A DNA stretch of 7,878 bases from Bacillota bacterium (GTDB taxonomy: Bacteria > Bacillota > Clostridia > Monoglobales > Firm-18): contig JALOAJ010000061.1 in assembly GCA_023228885.1 (NCBI GenBank), positions 1-7,878 of the forward strand, read 5' to 3'. Positions 1-5,860 of the stretch are shown here, piece by piece. The notes beneath the pieces were generated by a model. That model saw only the letters and a list, made by a program, of their open reading frames with translations. It ran no database searches and had not been told where the DNA came from. The translations under genes were made by a program, and so were the position numbers. Each line of letters begins with the position of its first letter. The first letter of the stretch is position 1.

Positions 1-679
1 AATTATATAATTTTAATTTTTGGTTGCGTTCGTTTACCAATGATAGAATTTGCTGTGCGCATAAGTCAATATGTGCATCATCGTGCAAAGCTATTTTTTC
101 GCGGATATCGCTTATTCCTATAAGGATTGCCGACTCTATTTGTATGACTGCGGGACTTGATTTAACCGGGCTTGTTACAAGCGTGTCATAGACCTGTTGC
201 AATTTAGTATTTGCTTGTTTGTCCGTAACCAAAACCATTGCTGATTTTATTTCGTTTGCCGCCGATTTGATAAAGTCGATTTGACCTTGCCTTTTTTCCT
301 CTGCGTCGGCAGTATGCTCGTTTGCAATCAAATGAGTGAGTAAAAAAGCGGCATAAGCGACAAATACAATCAATTGCACTATCAAGGATGCTTTATAGTT
401 TTTGGCGGATACCAAAATAAAAATTACCCCAATCACAAATTCAACCGCAAAATATATTGTGGAAATTATAGTTATTGACAATCCAAAAATAACGGCACTT
501 TTCCCTTTGCGTGTTAACAAAGGTGTTGCTAACAGCAGTAAAAAAGCAAGGTGAATGAATCCGTATGCAATCCATACCGATGCCGTATGCTCTGTGCCTC
601 CTATCAAAAAAAAGCAGGTATTAAATATTGCGGGGAATAACAAACTTAAAATTATGCTCAATACCGTTGTTTTTTTCAT
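1..679 (-). CDS. Four-helix membrane protein, 3' end outside the window
   Basis: The frame is open from an ATG at 679 to the left edge, giving 226 residues and no stop, so the C-terminus is missing. AGGAGG (684-689) lies 4 bases before the ATG, and the TAG stop of the upstream SPFH gene (688-690) runs into it, so the two are almost certainly co-transcribed and probably translationally coupled. Four hydrophobic segments are visible at about residues 7-27, 34-56, 63-91 and 97-119. A soluble, largely helical tail rich in Lys, Gln, Asp and Ile follows from about 120 (starting around EHTADAEEKRQGQ). The short charged turns and the long tail suggest both ends face the cytoplasm. I do not recognise the family. 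As the partner directly behind an SPFH gene it could be the membrane anchor or client of that scaffold, but this is inferred from position only. Confidence 0.85.
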   Translation of the reverse strand, partial: MKKTTVLSIILSLLFPAIFNTCFFLIGGTEHTASVWIAYGFIHLAFLLLLATPLLTRKGKSAVIFGLSITIISTIYFAVEFVIGVIFILVSAKNYKASLIVQLIVFVAYAAFLLTHLIANEHTADAEEKRQGQIDFIKSAANEIKSAMVLVTDKQANTKLQQVYDTLVTSPVKSSPAVIQIESAILIGISDIREKIALHDDAHIDLCAQQILSLVNERNQKLKLYN

Positions 680-687
680 AAAACCTC

Positions 688-1851
688 CTACATTCGCTTT
701 ATAATCTCGGCTTTTTTGGCATCATATTCTGCCTGTTCAATCAAGCCAAGGTCAAGCATTTCTTTTAATTTTTTCAGTGCCGCCACCGAGTCATCAGCTT
801 TTGGCGGATTATCTGCAGCTGATTTTGGCGCATAGCGACTGGGCTGAGGTGTGACAGGTGCATTTTGCGGTTGATTAGGGTTTACCGGCGAGAACATTTG
901 CTGTGCTATGCCTGCAAAAACATTACCTGCCGCCATACCCATTCCAAGTCCTGCTCCCGCAGATGCCATTCCGCCGGAGCCGGGGTTTGAAGCTAGGGTT
1001 TCGAGTATATTTGCAGCTTGTTGTCGTCCCCAATCCTCACCCAAAACGCCAAAAACGCCTTTATCTGCTTGTGCATTGCGTAGTTTTGCAATAGCATCCA
1101 TGCCGATTTCGTCGTAGCGACGCCGCAGTTCATCATCGTCAATATCAATGGCGGCTATAGAAAATTTTACAATTTTAAGACCATAGGCATTTAATGCTTC
1201 GCCCAAAAAAGGCTGGACTGCTTCTGCAAACTCCTCAAGCCTTGCTTCAATACCCAATAATTCTGTTTGAGTTTCGTTTAAGGCACGTGTAATGCTTGCC
1301 TTTATCTTTCCTTGAAATTCATTTGCAAAGTAATCGTCAAGTACTTCTTGCTGTCCCTCAAAAGAAATATTGTTGCCGACAAGCTTAGATAGGAATATGG
1401 CAGGGTTATCAACCTGAATTTTATACGCGCCTCTTGCCCGCAGTTTTGTTGCAATACCAAGCAACTTATCGCGCACCTGAATAGGCGATGCTGTCCCCCA
1501 TAAAATCTCCATGCTGTGAGCTTTTCGCACAAAGTAAACAACGCAATTAAAAGTGCTTATTCCGCCTGAGATAGCATTCCTTAGGCGTGATATAAACGGA
1601 TAGTTTTCGGTAGACAACTTATATGTACCGTTGTCGAAAACTTGCTCAATATTACCGCCTTTGATAAAAATGGCTTCCTCGCCGGGCATGACAATAAGTG
1701 TGGAATGTGTGTTAAAATCCTCCTCGGGTTGCCGCCAAATTAAAAGCTCACCGGGTCCTGTATTTTTTATTACGTCAACCCAATGCTTTTTGCCTCCAAC
1801 GAAAGCCGATTCGTTAATGTTTTTTTGTTTAATCTTATCAAATAATGACAT
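688..1851 (-). CDS. SPFH/band-7 protein of the YdjI type with C-terminal SHOCT segment
   Basis: The 387-residue product starts MSLFDKIKQK and has no N-terminal transmembrane helix, as in the YdjI or 'virion core protein-like' branch of SPFH proteins. The SPFH core spans about residues 24-245, including WRQPEEDF, MPGEEAIFIKGG, the VRDKLLGIA helix, and a helical stretch ending in FSIAAIDIDDDELRRRYDEIG. A Gly/Ala/Met-rich stretch (about 288-317) and a Pro/Asn/Gln-rich linker (about 321-351) lead to a SHOCT-like segment at 354-387 (LKKLKEMLDLGLI...EYDAKKAEII). SPFH proteins oligomerise on membranes as scaffolds; in B. subtilis YdjI is linked to PspA and membrane-stress handling. Here the scaffold role is inferred from the family. 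The start is set by GAGGAGG four bases upstream of the ATG. It sits between a 98-residue unknown protein (45-bp gap) and a four-helix membrane protein. The SPFH call is strong; the exact partner set is unknown. Confidence 0.9.
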   Translation of the reverse strand: MSLFDKIKQKNINESAFVGGKKHWVDVIKNTGPGELLIWRQPEEDFNTHSTLIVMPGEEAIFIKGGNIEQVFDNGTYKLSTENYPFISRLRNAISGGISTFNCVVYFVRKAHSMEILWGTASPIQVRDKLLGIATKLRARGAYKIQVDNPAIFLSKLVGNNISFEGQQEVLDDYFANEFQGKIKASITRALNETQTELLGIEARLEEFAEAVQPFLGEALNAYGLKIVKFSIAAIDIDDDELRRRYDEIGMDAIAKLRNAQADKGVFGVLGEDWGRQQAANILETLASNPGSGGMASAGAGLGMGMAAGNVFAGIAQQMFSPVNPNQPQNAPVTPQPSRYAPKSAADNPPKADDSVAALKKLKEMLDLGLIEQAEYDAKKAEIIKRM

Positions 1852-1874
1852 ACTTCCTCCTCAATTTACGATTT

Positions 1875-1894
1875 TTGTTGTTGTTGTGCAACAA
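1875..1894. repeat. TTG triplet run merging into a 14-bp inverted repeat
   Basis: In the short gap before the SPFH gene, four TTG triplets (1875-1886 on the plus strand) run into an inverted repeat at 1881-1894 with TTGTTG and CAACAA arms around TG. In the transcribed direction the hairpin is followed by CAA repeats and A-rich sequence, not by a T-run, so it is not an intrinsic terminator. It could be a weak RNA hairpin between two operon genes, or a slippage product. Confidence 0.5.
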
Positions 1895-1896
1895 TT

Positions 1897-2193
1897 TTAT
1901 TTTCTCGGAAAACCCTCTGCAATAATGCGTTTGGCATTATCGGGACGTTCCCTAAGCGTGACCATGAAATTATAAACTCCTACGCCATCCATGAACGGGG
2001 CAAGCTTGGCAATCGTTTCCGCCGTATAACCCTCAATAACTAAAGGATTATCCTGAGTATAGGCTTGTGTTTGTATCCATTTTTCTAACTCGTTACGAAT
2101 GTCGGTATGGTTTTGCAACTTTTCTGTCAATTTTGTCACCACTTCGGGTTTTTGCTTACGAACAGTTATTAAATAGTTTTTAATTTTTTCCAT
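1897..2193 (-). CDS. Small conserved-looking protein of unknown function
   Basis: This gene encodes 98 residues, starting MEKIKNYLITVRKQKPEVV and ending KRIIAEGFPRK. The ATG overlaps the TAA stop of the zincin gene by one base (TAATG), and an AGGAGG lies 7 bases upstream inside the zincin coding end, so translational coupling is likely. The N-terminal half is charged and probably helical (about residues 1-45). The C-terminal half has the more distinctive text: IEGYTAETIAKLAPFMDG, then VGVYNFMVTLRERP, looking like a compact helical fold. No signal peptide, membrane segment, Cys pair or WxG motif is seen. I do not recognise a family. Coupling to the HExxH gene suggests a partner, inhibitor or substrate adaptor for that protein, but the sequence does not show which. 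That it is a real gene is well supported by its start context and position. Confidence 0.8.
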   Translation of the reverse strand: MEKIKNYLITVRKQKPEVVTKLTEKLQNHTDIRNELEKWIQTQAYTQDNPLVIEGYTAETIAKLAPFMDGVGVYNFMVTLRERPDNAKRIIAEGFPRK

Positions 2194-2969
2194 TATTTGC
2201 CTCCTTTAAGTCCTGATAATCTATTTTTGATGCCTTGCGCAAATTCTCGCGCTTCGGTTTCTACCATTTGGTTTTCATAACCCTCAAAATCGTATTCCGG
2301 GCTTATATAGTCGTCAAAACCATCTTGGTATTCACGACCTTTTTCGCTTGTCGGATCACAAGCGCATTGTTGCTGATAAGCGTGCCACATTTCATGAGCG
2401 ACGGTATCCACTGCTTCCGAAGAATCATCAAGCATATTTTCGTTTATTTCAAGCGTATTTGTTTCACAATTATATGCTCCATATTCCCCATCCTCCATTG
2501 TATCATTAAATATTATCTCAGGCGGGTTTTTATTGCCTGTTGTATCTGCTAGGCAGTCGGCAAGACTCGTCAGCAATTCTTTTTGATCATCAAGTTCTAA
2601 TTTATTCCAATTTGTTTCTTGAAAATTATCTAACATGGAGTCAAGCCTAGCATCGCTTGTTTCAGTTTCGCTTGTGTCGATTTGTACATCTTCCGGCTCT
2701 ATCGTCGAAACATCGTCATCGATAGAATCCTCACAATCCAAACCGCAATCTTCGTTTATGGTATTTGTCGACAAATCGGAGTCACCCTCTTCTATTATTT
2801 CATTATTGCTGGCAGAATCTTCGCAGTCCAAACTTTCGCAGTCTAAACCTTCGCAGTCCAGACTTTCGCAGTCCAAATTTTCACTTTCACTTAATGCATC
2901 AACGGGGCTAGCGTCATTACTTGCGTCTACATTTACATCCGTAGATATGTCTGTTGAATAATTGCGCAT
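2193..2969 (-). CDS. Putative HExxH metallopeptidase with acidic, Cys-repeat N-terminal region
   Basis: The 258-residue product has two parts. Residues 1-105 are very rich in Asp, Glu and Ser and hold four tandem LDCE units (Cys34, 39, 44, 49) and a degenerate pair (Cys75, Cys79). The C-terminal half looks like a zincin: VAHEMWHAYQ carries HExxH at 192-196, and VETEAREFA at 236-244 offers Glu239 (or Glu237) as third zinc ligand, in the manner of the ExEAxxFA motif of ImmA/IrrE-type zincins. A CxC at 202-204 follows the active helix. There are ten cysteines in all. No signal peptide or membrane segment is seen, so it is cytoplasmic or exported by another route. GAGGA lies four bases before the ATG. 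It starts 13 bases after the ATPase gene ends and overlaps the next gene by one base. Peptidase activity and substrate are inferred, not shown. Confidence 0.82.
   Translation of the reverse strand: MRNYSTDISTDVNVDASNDASPVDALSESENLDCESLDCEGLDCESLDCEDSASNNEIIEEGDSDLSTNTINEDCGLDCEDSIDDDVSTIEPEDVQIDTSETETSDARLDSMLDNFQETNWNKLELDDQKELLTSLADCLADTTGNKNPPEIIFNDTMEDGEYGAYNCETNTLEINENMLDDSSEAVDTVAHEMWHAYQQQCACDPTSEKGREYQDGFDDYISPEYDFEGYENQMVETEAREFAQGIKNRLSGLKGGK
2821..2880 (-). repeat. Four tandem 15-bp repeats encoding (S/G/N)LDCE
   Basis: Units begin at 2821, 2836, 2851 and 2866 on the plus strand, with consensus TCGCAGTCCAAACTT and 0-2 differences each. The period is exactly five codons, so copy-number changes would keep the frame. 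They encode the Leu-Asp-Cys-Glu units at residues 31-50 of the zincin. The near identity at DNA level suggests recent duplication. Confidence 0.93.
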
Positions 2970-2982
2970 GATTTCCTCTTTT

Positions 2983-5664
2983 TTAAATTTTTTTTAGCGT
3001 TGAAACTATAGTTTCATCACTTATTTTTATTTTTGTTCCATACTTTATACGTCGCAAAAAGCTCATTTTTATACACCCCGAAAGCGAGCTTGTCAGCGTA
3101 ACCTTTCCCCTTAACACAGCATTAGCTTGCGTTTCTATAGTTAAGAGGCATTCCTTCAGTTTATTAAAATCGGTGCTTTCAGCGTTAAAATTCTTGGCGA
3201 ATATGCGCCTTGCAATCTCATTTCCTAAACTCCTTCGCTCAATATCGCAACAACCGTTGCAATACTTGATATATTGGCACTCGGGATAAGGCATGAGTTT
3301 GTCTTGCTTATTGCGCCAATAATTGGACTTCTCGGCTACTTCGCTATCGCTTATTGTGATGCGTATCTTATTTTGCGCCCTGTAATCCTCAGTAATTATC
3401 TCCTCGGGCTCGTCCAGCCCATTCATAAAAATAAAAGCCTCACCCGGACGCAGCCTTGTCAGGCGTTCTGTTTGAACAGCCGCCATATTAGTAGAGTTTG
3501 AAAATATCTCTTTATCTGTTTTTTCTACCAAATTAAAGCCAAGCTTTATGTTAGTAAGTTTAATTATATCACTTGTCACCTTTCCAGGCGATTGGTCGGA
3601 TATAACAATACCCACACCGTAAGAGCGTATTTCTGCAAGCATCCTCTTTAACAAACGCTTTGCTATTGCGGCAGGATTTGCTTCCCCCTCGCTTTTGTCA
3701 TCGTTAGAATCAAGCAAAACGTGCGCTTCCTCCAAAAGCACAATATTTTTCAAAAACCCTTCGCCCAAGTAATTTGCATTTACATAAGACAAAATGTTTA
3801 AAAGAAGCAAGGCAATAAATAATGCTTTTTGGTCGCTGTTTTCAATGGCAGCAAGTTCGATAATTGTAGGCTTGCTCAATAAGTTCTCAATGGGTATTGA
3901 ATGATAATTGTCAAATAAGTTTAGTAGTGATGTAAGCCGAACTAAGCCTGCGCGCCCAATGTTCCGAGCTTCGCCGACATATCCAAGTGCCTCGAATGTT
4001 TCGCTAAAACTTTTAGTAAAATCTTGAATATTGAATATATCCGCACCCGAATCTGTTGTATAGTTGTCTAACCATCCAAAGTCCGAATAGGTATTGTTGA
4101 TTGTTTCCTCAAATATTTTGTCAAGAGGTGTTGTCATAGTTACGCCTGCCGCAAAAGCAGTATTCAGCACCGTTTTATAGCTCCGCAGTTTTACATTTTT
4201 AGGCGGCACAAACGGATTGACTATATATGGAGATATATCGTCTTTACCGGGCGTAAAAATTTGCATATCGGGAATGCGGTCAATTAATGCCCGATATTCG
4301 TTTTTTGCAGGCTCAATGACTAAAAAGGGTATGCCGTGATTCTTCCATAGCCTATCAAGCATACTTATTGAAAATGTAGTTTTTCCGCTCCCTGGCGTTC
4401 CGACAATCAGCATATGTTTTGTCAAATCGCCAAGCGAAAAACCGATTTTATCCGCACCGTTTGATTTTTTTATTGTACCAACGATAATATCGCCTGCATT
4501 TACGACATTTTTCCTATATGATGTAATATCTTTTTTTGCAAAGTTTACATCAAACCCCGCACTTAAATCCTTACTGCCAATTGGCAACCGTGCAAGCTCC
4601 GCTGCTTCCTCATTTGTTATAACATTAGAAATACGACGCACTTCGTCACTTCCGCTTGCAAACAACGGATAGGCTCGCTTATGCTTTTCTGCAATTACTT
4701 CGTTATATGCCCAAGGAAGAGCAAAGACATTTTCTATTATATCTATATCGCTTTTATCTATATTTATTTCACGCAAGTTAATAATGCGCTCTTTTGTTTT
4801 TCCGTTTATTTGTCCGAACACCTTAGCTGTCAACCTAGCCATTTCGCTCTGCGATGCATAGAGTAAAAGATTAAAATTGTATGATACCGAATGATTATTT
4901 ATATAATATGAATATAGTTCTGAATGCTTTTGTGCTACGGGATTAGTTATATTCCCAATCATATTAAGATTCACCCCTTTAGTTATCGTATCAAGAGCAT
5001 TTGCTGCTTGACCCAAATAATCCAATTCTGCTTGACTGTAAAATGTTGGGATGAGTTGAAAAGAAACAGCCGAATTTGGGCTATCAATCAACGCTGACAC
5101 AAGAGTGGATAAATCGCTTTCCGTGTTGGGAAATTTGCCAAAAGAATAGCATTGCGTAAGAAACAAGCTTTGGATATTTTCCTGCTTATCCTCTTTAACA
5201 ATGGCTTTTATATTTTTATTTGCAAGGTTTTCGTATTGTGCTATTACTTCGCTGTCTACCAATTTATATGTATATCGCTGTTTTCGAAAGGTGTCGGCAC
5301 AAATGTCTCTTAGCGCAGCTACTCGGGCTTCTGTTTCTTGAAGCGAACTTCCTATAGCGCGCAAAACAACAAACAGCTTAATTTTCGCTTTAAAAATTTG
5401 ATTTTCAACGGGAACCGCACACCATAGAAACTCCACGCTTGCGTCTTGCTTAAAATCAAGTTCATGAAAGAATCTTTTAGAAGTTTGATAAATTTCGGCA
5501 AATAATGTTACATATTCGCTTTTGTGTTTTTGTAAAAACAACGCTATATCGTTTTGCTTGTCTACTTTAGCTTCGTCAATTAATATGCTAAAATCAGGAA
5601 TAGATAGAATCTCTATGCCTGTTAAAGCGCAGTATTCGTTGCTTTGAAGTTCAACCCATTTCAT
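2983..5664 (-). CDS. VirB4/HerA-like P-loop ATPase with C-terminal cysteine cluster
   Basis: The 893-residue product is an ATPase of the HerA/VirB4/FtsK superfamily. Walker A is GTPGSGKTT (422-430), Walker B is NIVLLEEAH (640-648), and a conserved Gln follows a hydrophobic strand (IVISDQSPGK, Gln691), as in HerA and VirB4 proteins. RLRPGEAFIF (737-746) is the typical late core motif. Residues 1-330 resemble a VirB4-type N-terminal region, with a long helix around LQETEARVAALRDICADTF and further helical and strand segments; this is judged by eye. Behind the core, residues 796-806 hold Cys796, Cys802, Cys805 and Cys806, a possible zinc or Fe-S site. Such hexameric motors move DNA or protein across membranes. 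No nuclease, Sir2 or DUF4297 partner is visible. The ATG at 5664 is the only ATG/GTG/TTG after an in-frame TAA at 5704-5706, but it has no good binding site directly before it. Confidence 0.92.
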   Translation of the reverse strand: MKWVELQSNEYCALTGIEILSIPDFSILIDEAKVDKQNDIALFLQKHKSEYVTLFAEIYQTSKRFFHELDFKQDASVEFLWCAVPVENQIFKAKIKLFVVLRAIGSSLQETEARVAALRDICADTFRKQRYTYKLVDSEVIAQYENLANKNIKAIVKEDKQENIQSLFLTQCYSFGKFPNTESDLSTLVSALIDSPNSAVSFQLIPTFYSQAELDYLGQAANALDTITKGVNLNMIGNITNPVAQKHSELYSYYINNHSVSYNFNLLLYASQSEMARLTAKVFGQINGKTKERIINLREINIDKSDIDIIENVFALPWAYNEVIAEKHKRAYPLFASGSDEVRRISNVITNEEAAELARLPIGSKDLSAGFDVNFAKKDITSYRKNVVNAGDIIVGTIKKSNGADKIGFSLGDLTKHMLIVGTPGSGKTTFSISMLDRLWKNHGIPFLVIEPAKNEYRALIDRIPDMQIFTPGKDDISPYIVNPFVPPKNVKLRSYKTVLNTAFAAGVTMTTPLDKIFEETINNTYSDFGWLDNYTTDSGADIFNIQDFTKSFSETFEALGYVGEARNIGRAGLVRLTSLLNLFDNYHSIPIENLLSKPTIIELAAIENSDQKALFIALLLLNILSYVNANYLGEGFLKNIVLLEEAHVLLDSNDDKSEGEANPAAIAKRLLKRMLAEIRSYGVGIVISDQSPGKVTSDIIKLTNIKLGFNLVEKTDKEIFSNSTNMAAVQTERLTRLRPGEAFIFMNGLDEPEEIITEDYRAQNKIRITISDSEVAEKSNYWRNKQDKLMPYPECQYIKYCNGCCDIERRSLGNEIARRIFAKNFNAESTDFNKLKECLLTIETQANAVLRGKVTLTSSLSGCIKMSFLRRIKYGTKIKISDETIVSTLKKI
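3001..3016. repeat. Perfect 16-bp palindrome at the 3' end of the ATPase gene
   Basis: TGAAACTATAGTTTCA is its own reverse complement. It lies within the last codons of the ATPase gene, about 15 bases before its stop. In the transcribed direction it is followed by an A-rich, not T-rich, stretch, so it is not a standard terminator. It may be chance coding sequence, or a weak hairpin or protein site between the ATPase and zincin genes. Confidence 0.55.
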
Positions 5665-5696
5665 AGCATAACCAATTTTGAAAATAATCCCGCCAA
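5661..5696 (-). other. Possible 11-residue TTG leader peptide overlapping the ATPase start
   Basis: A TTG at 5694-5696 opens a short frame (LAGLFSKLVML in standard code) whose TGA stop overlaps the ATPase ATG as ATGA, a classic coupling arrangement. The strong AGGAGG at 5709-5714 lies 12 bases before this TTG, longer than the usual spacing, but 44 bases before the ATPase ATG, too far to serve it directly. Coupled re-initiation would explain how the ATPase is translated without a site of its own. This is inference; a looped RNA bringing the site near the ATG is the alternative. Confidence 0.3.
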
Positions 5697-5707
5697 CGGG
5701 TAATTAG

Positions 5708-5717
5708 CCCTCCTCTC
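5708..5717 (-). promoter_or_regulatory. Strong orphan Shine-Dalgarno (GAGAGGAGGG)
   Basis: The minus strand reads GAGAGGAGGG here, one of the best anti-16S matches in the window, yet no ATG or GTG follows at normal distance. The ATPase ATG is about 43 bases further on. A 4-bp hairpin (CCCG/CGGG, around 5690-5701) lies between them. It may serve a leader peptide or be brought close by RNA folding. Confidence 0.5.
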
Positions 5718-5739
5718 AGTTTGGATAACAGCATTGATT

Positions 5740-5768
5740 TTTATATTAGCCTAAACTGCCCGTAGCAA
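5740..5768 (-). promoter_or_regulatory. Probable sigma-A promoter in front of the ATPase gene
   Basis: Minus strand TTGCTA (5763-5768), a 17-bp spacer, and TATAAA (5740-5745). These match the consensus at four and five of six positions. Transcription would start near 5733, giving a leader of about 70 bases that contains the orphan ribosome binding site. CAGTTT and AAACTG arms (5753-5758 and 5718-5723) flank the -10 and start region and could be an operator. It lies in the 196-bp gap behind the two-pass membrane protein gene, where no terminator is seen. Confidence 0.5.
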
Positions 5769-5860
5769 AGCCAAGTAGCAATCCGCAGCTTATACGCAAT
5801 GCTTATACATAATCTGTTTATTTTTTATGACCAGCCTTTACAGACAACAAGATTGTTAGC

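Noticed and set aside
1875..1899. Intrinsic terminator after the 98-residue protein gene
   Set aside because: The stem is short and AT-rich, and is followed by A-rich sequence in the transcribed direction instead of a T-run.
1631..1975. Plus-strand open frame of 114 codons across the SPFH gene's start
   Set aside because: It lies antisense to two well-supported genes, has no good ribosome binding site and looks like a shadow frame.
1897..2193. WXG100/ESX-type secreted substrate for an FtsK-like motor
   Set aside because: The size fits, but there is no WxG motif, and the ATPase looks VirB4/HerA-like with a single ATPase core, unlike EssC.
2821..2880. CRISPR-like array
   Set aside because: The units are 15 bp, directly abutting with no spacers, and are coding.
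2635..2961. Plus-strand Ser-rich open frame with SQSKLSQSK-type repeats
   Set aside because: It is the antisense reading of the acidic LDCE repeat region; the minus frame has the HExxH domain, a binding site and operon context.
2983..5664. Known HerA-Sir2 or HerA-DUF4297 defence pair
   Set aside because: No Sir2, DUF4297 or other nuclease gene lies beside the ATPase in this window.
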